Shown: in pieces, positions 5,609-12,124 of the stretch
How positions within the stretch are numbered: the stretch's first letter is position 1
Layout of the letters: every line of letters starts with the position of its first letter
Origin: a bacterium
Lineage (GTDB): Bacteria; Patescibacteriota; Microgenomatia; Levybacterales; UBA12049
Assembly: GCA_021820025.1 (NCBI GenBank)
Contig: JAKAEF010000015.1
Span: 1-12,842, forward strand
Reading direction: 5' to 3'
Length of the DNA: 12,842 bases
Notes under the pieces: model-generated
Databases searched by the model: none
The model's input: only the letters and a program-made list of their open reading frames with translations
What the model was told of the DNA's origin: nothing
Position numbers and translations under genes: made by a program

Positions 5609-5817
5609 TGGCTAAAAAGACAGTTAAAAAAGAAGAGAAAAAAGAAGTAAGTAAATTTGCAGAATTAAGAGGTAAAGTAAAAACAGCAAAGCAAGAATTA
5701 TTTGCAATGCAAATGGATAAAGCACAAGGAAAGCTGAAAAACACAAGTTCTTTAACTCTTAAAAGAAAGGAGATTGCAAAGCTTTTAACAGCCTTGCGAC
5801 AATTAGAACTAGCATAA
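5608..5817 (+). CDS. rpmC: Large-subunit ribosomal protein L29 (uL29)
   Basis: L29 lies beside L23 at the tunnel exit. The 69-residue product has the two-helix form of the family, with the helices at about 15-40 and 46-68 and the signature motif as LKNTSSLTLKRKEIAKLLT. A charged Lys-Glu start (about residues 3-14) is added before the first helix. It overlaps rplP by one base (TAATG) and has one of the best Shine-Dalgarno sequences in the window, AAGGAG at 5594-5599, eight bases before the ATG. Confidence 0.95.
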   Translation: MAKKTVKKEEKKEVSKFAELRGKVKTAKQELFAMQMDKAQGKLKNTSSLTLKRKEIAKLLTALRQLELA

Positions 5818-5818
5818 T

Positions 5819-6052
5819 ATGAAAAAACAATTTATCGGAAAAGTTACATCAGTAAAACAACAAAATACCGTGGTTGTTGAAATAACAAGAAAAGTACAAC
5901 ATCCATTGTACAAAAAGTTGTTAATAAAAACTAACAAAATGCAAGTAGATACAGCAGGACAAAAGATTGAATTAGGCCAAGAAGTAACAATAGAGGAAAC
6001 ACGACCAATTTCTAAAACAAAGCATTTTAAAGTTGTGGAGGTAAAGAAATAA
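5819..6052 (+). CDS. rpsQ: Small-subunit ribosomal protein S17 (uS17)
   Basis: S17 is an early-assembling OB-fold protein of the 30S body. The product is 77 residues (E. coli 84) and shows FIGKVTSVKQQNTVVVEI at the start, HPLYKKLLIKTNK in the middle, and the signature ETRPISKTKHFKVVEV at the end. It starts one base after the rpmC stop in the string TAATATG with no Shine-Dalgarno. Confidence 0.96.
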   Translation: MKKQFIGKVTSVKQQNTVVVEITRKVQHPLYKKLLIKTNKMQVDTAGQKIELGQEVTIEETRPISKTKHFKVVEVKK

Positions 6053-6053
6053 T

Positions 6054-6428
6054 ATGGTACAACACAGAAGTATGTTGATTGCAGCAGATAACTCAGGTGC
6101 AAAATTATTGCAGGTAATCCATATTTTTGGTGGATCAACCAGAAAATTTGGACGAATCGGAGATGTTTTAAATTGCGTAGTTAAAGATGCATCTCCAACA
6201 GGACAGGTAAAAATTGGAGAAATTGTAAAAGTAGTTCTCGTTAGAACAAGAAAAGAAGTACGACGAAAAGATAGCTCTTTTGTACGATTCTCAGACAATG
6301 CAGGAGTTGTTATTGATAATCCGGACGATAAAAATCCAAAAGGAACACGTATCTTTGGACCAATTGCTCGAGAAGTGAGAGACGCAGGATTTACAAAAAT
6401 CGCCAGTATGGCAGTAGAGGTAGTATAA
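6054..6428 (+). CDS. rplN: Large-subunit ribosomal protein L14 (uL14)
   Basis: L14 sits at the subunit interface and forms bridges to 16S rRNA; it is also the binding site for the silencing factor RsfS. The product is 124 residues (E. coli 123). It shows ADNSGAK (11-17), GGSTRKFGRIGD, KIGEIVKVVLVRTRKEVRRKD split across the middle, and GTRIFGPIAREVRD near the end. GGAGGT at 6037-6042 lies 11 bases before the ATG, in the last rpsQ codons. The junction with rpsQ is TAATATG. Confidence 0.98.
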   Translation: MVQHRSMLIAADNSGAKLLQVIHIFGGSTRKFGRIGDVLNCVVKDASPTGQVKIGEIVKVVLVRTRKEVRRKDSSFVRFSDNAGVVIDNPDDKNPKGTRIFGPIAREVRDAGFTKIASMAVEVV

Positions 6429-6429
6429 T

Positions 6430-6735
6430 ATGAAACTTTTAAAAAACGACGAAGTAAAAATTATTAGAGGCAAAGACAAAGGAAAAACAGGAAAAATTGA
6501 AAAAGTCTTTGCAAAAACAAATAAAGTATTGGTTTTGGGTGTCAATGAATACAAAAGACACATGAAAAAAAGAACACAAGATGACAAATCACAAATTGTT
6601 ACCATAACAAAACCATTACCAATGGCAAATGTTGCTCTTATTTGTCCAAAATGCAAAAAAGAAACACGAGTAGGATTTAAAATGGAAAAAGATGCAAAAG
6701 TAAGATTTTGCAAAAAATGTGAAAAAACAATATAA
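6430..6735 (+). CDS. rplX: Large-subunit ribosomal protein L24 (uL24), zinc-ribbon type
   Basis: L24 starts 50S assembly with L3 and lies near the tunnel exit. The product is 101 residues (E. coli 104). The N-terminal KOW motif is GKDKGKTGKI (14-23), followed by VLGVNEYKRHMK. The C-terminal part carries four cysteines, C72-x2-C75 and C94-x2-C97, which suggest a zinc ribbon; this cysteine-bearing form is known in some bacteria, while E. coli and B. subtilis lack it. GAGGT at 6417-6421 is a reasonable ribosome site; the junction with rplN is TAATATG. Confidence 0.97.
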   Translation: MKLLKNDEVKIIRGKDKGKTGKIEKVFAKTNKVLVLGVNEYKRHMKKRTQDDKSQIVTITKPLPMANVALICPKCKKETRVGFKMEKDAKVRFCKKCEKTI

Positions 6736-6741
6736 AAATAT

Positions 6742-7281
6742 ATGGCAGATTTAAAACAATTTTATACAAACGAAGTAGTAGCAAAATTAGAAAAAGAATT
6801 GGATATTAAAAATCCAATGGCCGTCCCAGCTTTAAAAAAGATTGTTGTAAATATTGGTGTAAAAAATGCAACAGCAGATAAAAAGGCAATAGAAGCAGCA
6901 GCAGAGGTTTTGACAAATATAACAGGTCAAAAAGCAAAAGTAACAGCTGCAAAAAAGTCTATTTCCTCCTTTAAATTACGAGAAGGAGACAAAATTGGAT
7001 TGGTTGTTACCCTTAGAGGAAAAAGGATGTATGATTTTTTCGAAAAACTTGTTAAAATTGTACTTCCACGTATTAAAGATTTCCGTGGAGTTAAGAAAAC
7101 AAGTTTTGATGCAAAAGGAAATTACACATTAGGACTTCAAGAATACATTGTATTCCCAGAAGTTGATACAGGAAAAGTTGATAGAATTCAAGGATTGGAA
7201 GTTATTATTGTTACATCAGGACAGAATAATAAAGAAGGTTTTGCATTATTAAAGGCACTTGGAATGCCTTTCCAGAAATAA
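6742..7281 (+). CDS. rplE: Large-subunit ribosomal protein L5 (uL5)
   Basis: L5 binds 5S rRNA and contacts P-site tRNA. The 179-residue product equals E. coli in length. Signatures are NPMAVPALKKIVVNIGV (24-40), the TGQKAKVTAAKKSISSFKLR segment, TLRGKRMYDFFEKLV, PRIKDFRGV, and the end FALLKALGMPFQK. The usual arginine-proline start of the kink segment (GQKPxxT) is GQKAKVT. It begins six bases after rplX with no Shine-Dalgarno. Confidence 0.98.
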   Translation: MADLKQFYTNEVVAKLEKELDIKNPMAVPALKKIVVNIGVKNATADKKAIEAAAEVLTNITGQKAKVTAAKKSISSFKLREGDKIGLVVTLRGKRMYDFFEKLVKIVLPRIKDFRGVKKTSFDAKGNYTLGLQEYIVFPEVDTGKVDRIQGLEVIIVTSGQNNKEGFALLKALGMPFQK

Positions 7282-7290
7282 GGAGAAAAT

Positions 7291-7476
7291 ATGGCAAAAA
7301 CATCAAATGTAGTTAGAAATACGCAAAAATTAAAATTTAAAGTAAGATACAAAAATAGATGCAATCTCTGTGGAAGAAACAGATCTTACATGAGAAGATT
7401 TGGAGTCTGCAGAATTTGTTTTAGAGAATTAGCAAACAAAGGAGAATTACCAGGGGTATTAAAAGCAAGTTGGTAA
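7291..7476 (+). CDS. rpsZ: Small-subunit ribosomal protein S14, zinc-binding short form (uS14)
   Basis: S14 lies in the 30S head beside S3 and S10. The 61-residue product is the short zinc-binding form, with C24-x2-C27 and C40-x2-C43 and the conserved RNRCNLCGR and RRFGVCRICFRELA segments, ending in LPGVLKASW. E. coli has a longer form without these cysteines. A strong site AAGGAG overlaps the rplE stop (7280-7285), five bases from the ATG. Confidence 0.97.
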   Translation: MAKTSNVVRNTQKLKFKVRYKNRCNLCGRNRSYMRRFGVCRICFRELANKGELPGVLKASW

Positions 7477-7483
7477 AAAAATT

Positions 7484-7876
7484 ATGAAATATACTATTGG
7501 AGATTTTGTTATTAGAATAAAAAATGCAGTAGCAGCAAGACGACAAGTTGTGTCTGCTCCACATGCAAAAATTGTAAAAAGCATAGCTAACCTTTTGGCA
7601 AAAGAGGGATATTTAAAGAACGTTAAAGAAACAACTGAAAATGGCAAAAAAGTTATTACAGCAGAAATAACATACGACAAAAGAATGCCAATCTTTACCG
7701 ATGTTAAAGTAATTTCAAAGCCATCTCTTAGAGCATATAGTACAAAAATTGTTTTGGAAAATAGACAAAAAAGAGCACTTGGAACATTAGTTGTTTCAAC
7801 AAACCAAGGGTTAATGATTGGAAAGGAGGCACTCAAAAAGGGTCTCGGAGGAGAAATTCTTTTTGAAATTTGGTAA
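7484..7876 (+). CDS. rpsH: Small-subunit ribosomal protein S8 (uS8)
   Basis: S8 binds the central domain of 16S rRNA and in E. coli represses the spc operon. The product is 130 residues, as in E. coli. It shows the start IGDFVIRIKNA (family DPIADMLTRIRNA, shortened by a few residues), IANLLAKEGYLKNV, SKPSLRAYS, and the C-terminal STNQGLMIGKEALKKGLGGE signature. No S8 site comparable to the E. coli one was recognised near rplE. It begins after the same AAAAATT spacer as rpsS, and its TAA overlaps the rplF ATG by one base. Confidence 0.97.
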   Translation: MKYTIGDFVIRIKNAVAARRQVVSAPHAKIVKSIANLLAKEGYLKNVKETTENGKKVITAEITYDKRMPIFTDVKVISKPSLRAYSTKIVLENRQKRALGTLVVSTNQGLMIGKEALKKGLGGEILFEIW

Positions 7877-8436
7877 TGTCTAAAATTGGCCGAATGCCTA
7901 TAACAATCAAAAGTGGTGTAACAGTAACAATTTCTGGACAAACAGTAACTGTTGCAGGAGCAAAAGGAAATGCATCTTACCAAATGCCAGAAGGAGTAAA
8001 TGCAAAAGTAGAAGATGATAAGGTTATTGTTTCTCAAGTTAATCCTGGAGAAGAATCAACAAAAGCATTATTTGGATTAGTCAGAGCAACAATTGCAAAT
8101 TTAATTACAGGTGTCTCTGACGGATTTGAGAAAAAATTAGAATTATCAGGAGTTGGATTTAGAGCACAAACCAGTGGAACAGAATTAACATTGTCTGTTG
8201 GTTTTACTCATCAAGTAAAATTTCCAGCACCAGCAGGGATTAAGTTTGCAGTTAATGAAGGCACAATAACAGTTATTGGAACAGATGCAGCATTGGTTGG
8301 GAATACAGCAGCAAGAATTAGAGCAATTAGACCACCAGAACCATACAAGGGAAAAGGAATTAAATATGCTGGGGAAAGAATTAGACGAAAAGCAGGTAAA
8401 GCAGCAAAAGCAGTAGGAGGAGCAGGAGCTAAATAA
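7876..8436 (+). CDS. rplF: Large-subunit ribosomal protein L6 (uL6)
   Basis: L6 lies at the base of the stalk near the sarcin-ricin loop. The product is 186 residues (E. coli 177) with the family start SKIGRMPI, two repeated domains, LSGVGFRAQ (90-98), GFTHQV, and the signature RPPEPYKGKGIKY (152-164). A short Ala-Lys-Gly tail follows. The ATG at 7876 overlaps the rpsH stop (TAATG) and gives the expected N-terminus; the TTG at 7870 would add two residues and lies in rpsH. GGAGGAG is about 22 bases upstream, too far for normal use. Confidence 0.97.
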   Translation: MSKIGRMPITIKSGVTVTISGQTVTVAGAKGNASYQMPEGVNAKVEDDKVIVSQVNPGEESTKALFGLVRATIANLITGVSDGFEKKLELSGVGFRAQTSGTELTLSVGFTHQVKFPAPAGIKFAVNEGTITVIGTDAALVGNTAARIRAIRPPEPYKGKGIKYAGERIRRKAGKAAKAVGGAGAK

Positions 8437-8437
8437 T

Positions 8438-8782
8438 ATGATACTTAAAAATGCAAAAAAACAAAGAAAAATAAGAATTAGCAGTGTCTTAAAAGGCACA
8501 GCAGACAGACCAAGACTTTCTGTTTTTAGATCAAACAAGCATATGCATGCTCAGTTAATTGATGATCAAAAACATGTTACAATTCTTGGTGCAACAGAAA
8601 AAAGTGTTGCAGGTATTTCTGGAAACAAAACAGAAAAAGCTAAAAAATTAGGAATGGAATTAGCAAGTTTAGCAAAGAAGCAAAATATTACAAAAATAAT
8701 TTTTGATAAAGGTTCATATAGATATCATGGAAGAGTAAAAGCATTAGCAGATGGAGCACGAGAAGGAGGATTACAGTTCTAA
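8438..8782 (+). CDS. rplR: Large-subunit ribosomal protein L18 (uL18)
   Basis: L18 binds 5S rRNA with L5. The product is 114 residues (E. coli 117). It shows RKIRISSVLKGTADRPRLSVFRS in two blocks near the start, the N-K-H-M-H-A-Q-L-I-D strand, and the C-terminal signature FDKGSYRYHGRVKALADGAREGG. It starts one base after the rplF stop in the string TAATATG. An AGGAGGA in its last codons (8764-8770) lies 13 bases before rpsE. Confidence 0.97.
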   Translation: MILKNAKKQRKIRISSVLKGTADRPRLSVFRSNKHMHAQLIDDQKHVTILGATEKSVAGISGNKTEKAKKLGMELASLAKKQNITKIIFDKGSYRYHGRVKALADGAREGGLQF

Positions 8783-8783
8783 T

Positions 8784-9296
8784 ATGGCATTTAATAATAG
8801 ACAACAACGAAATCAAACACCACAGACTCCAAGTGAGTTTGTAGAAAATGTTATCCAAATTAACAGAGTTTCTAAAAAAACAACTGGAGGAAATAAAATT
8901 GGATTTGCAGTATTAGCAGTTGTTGGAAACAAAAAAGGAAAAGTTGGAGTAGGTCATGCAACAGCAGCAGACGTTGCTTCATCTATTAGAAAAGCAGTAA
9001 CAGCAGCAAAGAAACACTTTATTGAAGTACCACTTGTTAAAGGAACAATTCCTTTTGAAGTACGTGTTAAAAGAGGAGCAGCAAAAGTTATGTTAAAACC
9101 AGCACCAAAAGGATCAGGTATTATTGCTGGAGGAGCTGTAAGAAGTGTTGTATCTGCAGCTGGTGTTGAAAATATTTCATCTAAAGTTTTGGGAACAGAT
9201 AATAAAGCAAGTAATGTCTATGCAACAATTGAAGCATTAAAACAATTAGCATATATGCAAAGAAAGTTTAGTGCAAAAGCACAATTAAAAAAATAA
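8784..9296 (+). CDS. rpsE: Small-subunit ribosomal protein S5 (uS5)
   Basis: S5 supports decoding accuracy and the mRNA entry site. The product is 170 residues (E. coli 167). It shows FVENVIQINRVSK (19-31), GFAVLAVVGNKKGKVGVGHA, the KGTIPFEV strand, APKGSGIIAGGAVRSV and the GTDNKASNV signature. The ATG at 8784 was chosen over the in-frame ATG at 8751, which lies within rplR and adds 11 residues not found in the family. In most bacteria rpmD follows; here a single base leads directly to rplO. Confidence 0.97.
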   Translation: MAFNNRQQRNQTPQTPSEFVENVIQINRVSKKTTGGNKIGFAVLAVVGNKKGKVGVGHATAADVASSIRKAVTAAKKHFIEVPLVKGTIPFEVRVKRGAAKVMLKPAPKGSGIIAGGAVRSVVSAAGVENISSKVLGTDNKASNVYATIEALKQLAYMQRKFSAKAQLKK

Positions 9297-9297
9297 T

Positions 9298-9735
9298 ATG
9301 AATTTACATACACTTCCATCAATTGTAGAAAATAAAAAAAGACGACGAGGACAAGGTCATGGGTCTGGTCGGGTAAAAACAGCAGGTCGAGGACAAAAAG
9401 GACAAAAAGCCCGAGGCGATATTGATATGGGTTTTGAAGGAGGAGCACTTCCCCTTTTAAAAAGAATGCCATTTTTGCGAGGAAAAGGAAAAAACTTTAC
9501 TGTAAAACCAGATGCAGAAGTTGTTAATGTTGAAGCATTAAACTCATTACCAAAAGGAACCACAGTAGATGTAAAAACCTTAGTAAAGCATGGTTTGGTT
9601 AGAGAATCAGCAGCAGAAAAATACGGCGTTAAAATTTTAGGAAACGGAAAGCTTGAAGTAGCTCTTACAGTAGCACTGCCTGTTTCAAAGAGCGCAAAAG
9701 AAAAGATTGAAAAAGCAGGCGGAAGTATTAAATAA
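9298..9735 (+). CDS. rplO: Large-subunit ribosomal protein L15 (uL15)
   Basis: L15 is a late-assembling 50S protein with a long extended arm through 23S rRNA. The product is 145 residues (E. coli 144). It shows the glycine and arginine rich arm RRRGQGHGSGRVKTAGRGQK (15-34), KGQKARG, the GFEGGALPLLKRMPFLRGK segment, and the globular C-terminal part with AEVVNVEALNSLPKG. It starts one base after rpsE in the string TAATATG, in the place where rpmD (L30) is normally found. Confidence 0.97.
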   Translation: MNLHTLPSIVENKKRRRGQGHGSGRVKTAGRGQKGQKARGDIDMGFEGGALPLLKRMPFLRGKGKNFTVKPDAEVVNVEALNSLPKGTTVDVKTLVKHGLVRESAAEKYGVKILGNGKLEVALTVALPVSKSAKEKIEKAGGSIK

Positions 9736-9744
9736 CGCTGTCTC

Positions 9745-11031
9745 ATGAATAACATTCTTGCAGTTTTTGCCCGTAGCTGGCAAACACCCGAAGTTAGAAA
9801 AAAACTTATCTTTACCGCAATTATATTTGTAGTTTTTAGATTTTTTGCTCATATTCCTGTTGCAGGTGTTAATGTTGCAAGTCTTAAATCTCTTTTTGCA
9901 CAGAACCAATTTTTAGGTCTTTTAGATATTTTTTCCGGAGGAACTTTGGCTAATTTTTCTGTTATGGCTTTGGGACTTAATCCCTATATCAATGCCTCAA
10001 TTATTTTTCAATTGTTAACCATGGTCTTTCCAAAAATTGAAGAAATGCAAAAAGAAGGAGAAGCTGGAAGACAAAAAATTAATCAATATACAAGAATGGT
10101 AACAGTTCCTTTAGCTTTGCTTCAGGCTTTTGGTATGTATGCATTACTTCGAAGCCAACATATTATTGCAACGTTACCAATTCTTAATTTACTAGCATTT
10201 GTTTTAACCATGACTGCCGGAACTATGTTTTTAGTCTGGCTTGGTGAATTAGTAACAGAACGAGGAGTTGGGAATGGCGTATCACTTCTTATTTTTGCCG
10301 GTATCGTGGGTCGTCTTCCAGTTGCATTTACGCAAACAGCATCAACAAGTTCTAATCAAAATTTTATGAATATTCTTATTTTTGTTGGACTTGGCATTGC
10401 TGTTATTGCGTCAATTGTTGTTATTAATGAAGCAACAAGACAAATTGCAGTTTTTTATGCAAAGCGCGTAAGAGGTAATAAAACAACTGGTGGAGAATCA
10501 ACTCATTTGCCCCTTCGACTTAATCAGGCAGGCGTTATTCCAATTATCTTTGCTGTTTCATTAGTATTAATGCCTTCTGTTTTGGCAAATTATTTTTCTG
10601 CATCAAGGAATGTATTTTTACATAATGCCGCACTTTGGCTTTCAACTACTTTCGACCCAAATGGATGGGTTTATAACGGACTATATTTTGTTCTTGTTGT
10701 TGGATTTACCTATTTTTATACTGCTGTTGTTTTTAATCCAAAAAAGATTTCAGAAGATATCCAAAAATATGGAGGATTTATTCCGGGAATTAGGCCAGGT
10801 ACTCCAACTGCAAATTATCTAAATTATGTGCTCACAAGAATTACTCTTGCTGGTGCATTATTTTTAGGTATCATTGCTATCTTCCCTGTCTTTGCCCGGG
10901 CAATAACTGGAGTGCAAACATTGCTCCTTGGCGGAACTGGAATTTTAATCGTTGTTAGTGTAGTATTAGAAACGGTAAAAGCAATTGAAGCACAACTCGT
11001 AATGCGTAATTACGAGATTTTTGATAAATAA
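9745..11031 (+). CDS. secY: Protein translocase channel subunit SecY
   Basis: SecY is the membrane channel for protein export and insertion. The product is 428 residues (E. coli 443). Ten hydrophobic segments are visible at about 21-39, 72-93, 117-135, 145-168, 177-195, 208-228, 262-282, 311-331, 364-385 and 393-411. The plug region IFSGG (62-66), ALGLNPYINASI (75-86), ERGVGNGVSLLIFAGI (172-187), and the cytosolic loop GGFIPGIRPGTPT (343-355) with Arg350, needed for SecA coupling, are all present. Large-subunit neighbours and position before adk are standard. The last codons form a hairpin (see 10996-11022) and use CTC, CGT, TAC and GAG, unlike the rest of the cluster. No Shine-Dalgarno is visible before the ATG. 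Confidence 0.98.
   Translation: MNNILAVFARSWQTPEVRKKLIFTAIIFVVFRFFAHIPVAGVNVASLKSLFAQNQFLGLLDIFSGGTLANFSVMALGLNPYINASIIFQLLTMVFPKIEEMQKEGEAGRQKINQYTRMVTVPLALLQAFGMYALLRSQHIIATLPILNLLAFVLTMTAGTMFLVWLGELVTERGVGNGVSLLIFAGIVGRLPVAFTQTASTSSNQNFMNILIFVGLGIAVIASIVVINEATRQIAVFYAKRVRGNKTTGGESTHLPLRLNQAGVIPIIFAVSLVLMPSVLANYFSASRNVFLHNAALWLSTTFDPNGWVYNGLYFVLVVGFTYFYTAVVFNPKKISEDIQKYGGFIPGIRPGTPTANYLNYVLTRITLAGALFLGIIAIFPVFARAITGVQTLLLGGTGILIVVSVVLETVKAIEAQLVMRNYEIFDK
10996..11022 (+). terminator. Terminator-like hairpin inside the secY 3' end
   Basis: CTCGTAAT (10996-11003) and ATTACGAG (11009-11016) form a perfect 8-bp stem around GCGTA, followed by A and five T residues (11018-11022). It lies within the last secY codons, before the stop at 11029-11031. 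Only three pairs are G-C, so termination would be partial. Reduced transcription of adk, the kinase gene and map, or mRNA protection, are both possible. Confidence 0.5.
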
Positions 11032-11033
11032 CT

Positions 11034-11573
11034 ATGAAACTTATTTTAATTGGTATTCAAGGATCAGGAAAATCAACACAAGGAAATTTATTAACAGAAA
11101 AGTTACAAGTTCCGTATTTATCAACCGGACATATTTTTAGAACTCTTGCACAAGAAAAAACTCCACTTGGGCGCTACATTAAAGAAACCATGAATGCAGG
11201 ATTTTTAATTCCCGATGAAAAAACATTAGAAATTGTTAGAGAATATCTTTCTCGTCCAGAATATAAAAATGGATATATTTTAGATGGTTTCCCAAGAACC
11301 ATAAAACAAGCAGAAGAATTTAAAAATGGTGTAGATAAAGTTGTGTATTTAAAAGTTTCAGATAAAGAAGCATTATGGAGACTTTCTTTTAGAAATTCTG
11401 ACCGCGAAGATGATACATTAACTGCCATTAAAAAAAGAATTGAATTATTCCACAAATTTACAGAACCAGTTATTGATTATTACAGACAAAATAATATGTT
11501 GGTCGAAGTAAATGGAGAAAATTCTATAGAAGATATCTTTAAGGAGATTTTGGAAAAACTTTCCCTTCAATAA
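11034..11573 (+). CDS. adk: Adenylate kinase, short-LID form
   Basis: Adenylate kinase converts ATP and AMP to two ADP in the cytoplasm. The product is 179 residues, shorter than the 214-residue E. coli form. The P-loop is GIQGSGKST (7-15), where the usual GKGT is GKST. AMP-site elements STG (30-32) and Arg36, the DGFPRT motif (84-89), and the LID arginines Arg116 and Arg124 with DD (126-127) are present. The LID is cut to a few residues (NSDREDD), as in other short-type enzymes, so no zinc cysteines exist. It follows secY by two bases, the common secY-adk-map order. Another small nucleoside monophosphate kinase is possible but less likely. Confidence 0.9.
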   Translation: MKLILIGIQGSGKSTQGNLLTEKLQVPYLSTGHIFRTLAQEKTPLGRYIKETMNAGFLIPDEKTLEIVREYLSRPEYKNGYILDGFPRTIKQAEEFKNGVDKVVYLKVSDKEALWRLSFRNSDREDDTLTAIKKRIELFHKFTEPVIDYYRQNNMLVEVNGENSIEDIFKEILEKLSLQ

Positions 11574-11575
11574 TT

Positions 11576-12124
11576 ATGCCCACGTTTGTACTTGCCTTTG
11601 TTGGAATGCCAGGGAGCGGAAAAAGTGAAGCATCAGCTTTTTTGCATAAAAAAGGAACCCCAATTGTGCGGCTTGGTGATTTAACAGAAGAAGTGATTAA
11701 AGAGAAAAATTTACCACTAACTCCTGAAAATGAAGAAAAAACAAGAGAAGCATTACGAAAAGAATTCGGTATGGGAGCATATGCGCAAAAGGCAATAGAA
11801 AAAATTAGATCATATCTTTCTCAAAGTTCGGTTATAATAGATGGACTATATTCTTGGGAAGAATATATTATTCTAAAAAAAGAATTCCCAGAGTTACAAT
11901 TAGTTCATATCTATGCAGAGCCAGAAGTACGTTACGAAAGATTGTCAAAAAGAAAAGTCAGACCCTTCACAAAAGAAGAAGCAAGAAAACGGGATATTGC
12001 AGAAATAGAACATGTAGCAAAGGGTGGACCAATAGCGATTGCAGACTTTTGTGTAATTAATAATACAAATATAGAAAATTTATATGATCAATTACGTATA
12101 ATTGAAGAAAGAATACAACAATGA
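11576..12124 (+). CDS. P-loop kinase resembling UPF0200 / dephospho-CoA kinase
   Basis: The 182-residue product is a small P-loop kinase. It has the Walker A GMPGSGKS (10-17), RLGD (32-35), LTPEN (48-52), the VIIDG strand (86-90), a likely LID region rich in Arg and Lys (ERLSKRKVRP, 121-130), an RD pair (139-140), and ADFCVINN (156-163), a motif like the ADxVIxN found near the end of CoaE-type kinases. The order GMPGSGKSE, R-x-GD, LTPEN resembles archaeal UPF0200 proteins as I remember them. The substrate is unknown; dephospho-CoA is one possibility. It stands between adk and map, two bases after adk, and its TGA overlaps the map ATG (ATGA). It is the only gene in the window ending in TGA. 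Confidence 0.7.
   Translation: MPTFVLAFVGMPGSGKSEASAFLHKKGTPIVRLGDLTEEVIKEKNLPLTPENEEKTREALRKEFGMGAYAQKAIEKIRSYLSQSSVIIDGLYSWEEYIILKKEFPELQLVHIYAEPEVRYERLSKRKVRPFTKEEARKRDIAEIEHVAKGGPIAIADFCVINNTNIENLYDQLRIIEERIQQ

Noticed and set aside
5809..6298. Long open frames on the - strand opposite rpsQ and rplN, and similar ones elsewhere
   Set aside because: They are cysteine and phenylalanine rich reverse shadows of A-rich ribosomal genes, with no family match or start signals.
8751..8783. Earlier ATG in frame with rpsE
   Set aside because: It lies inside rplR; the added residues are not found in S5, and ATG 8784 follows the common TAATATG junction.
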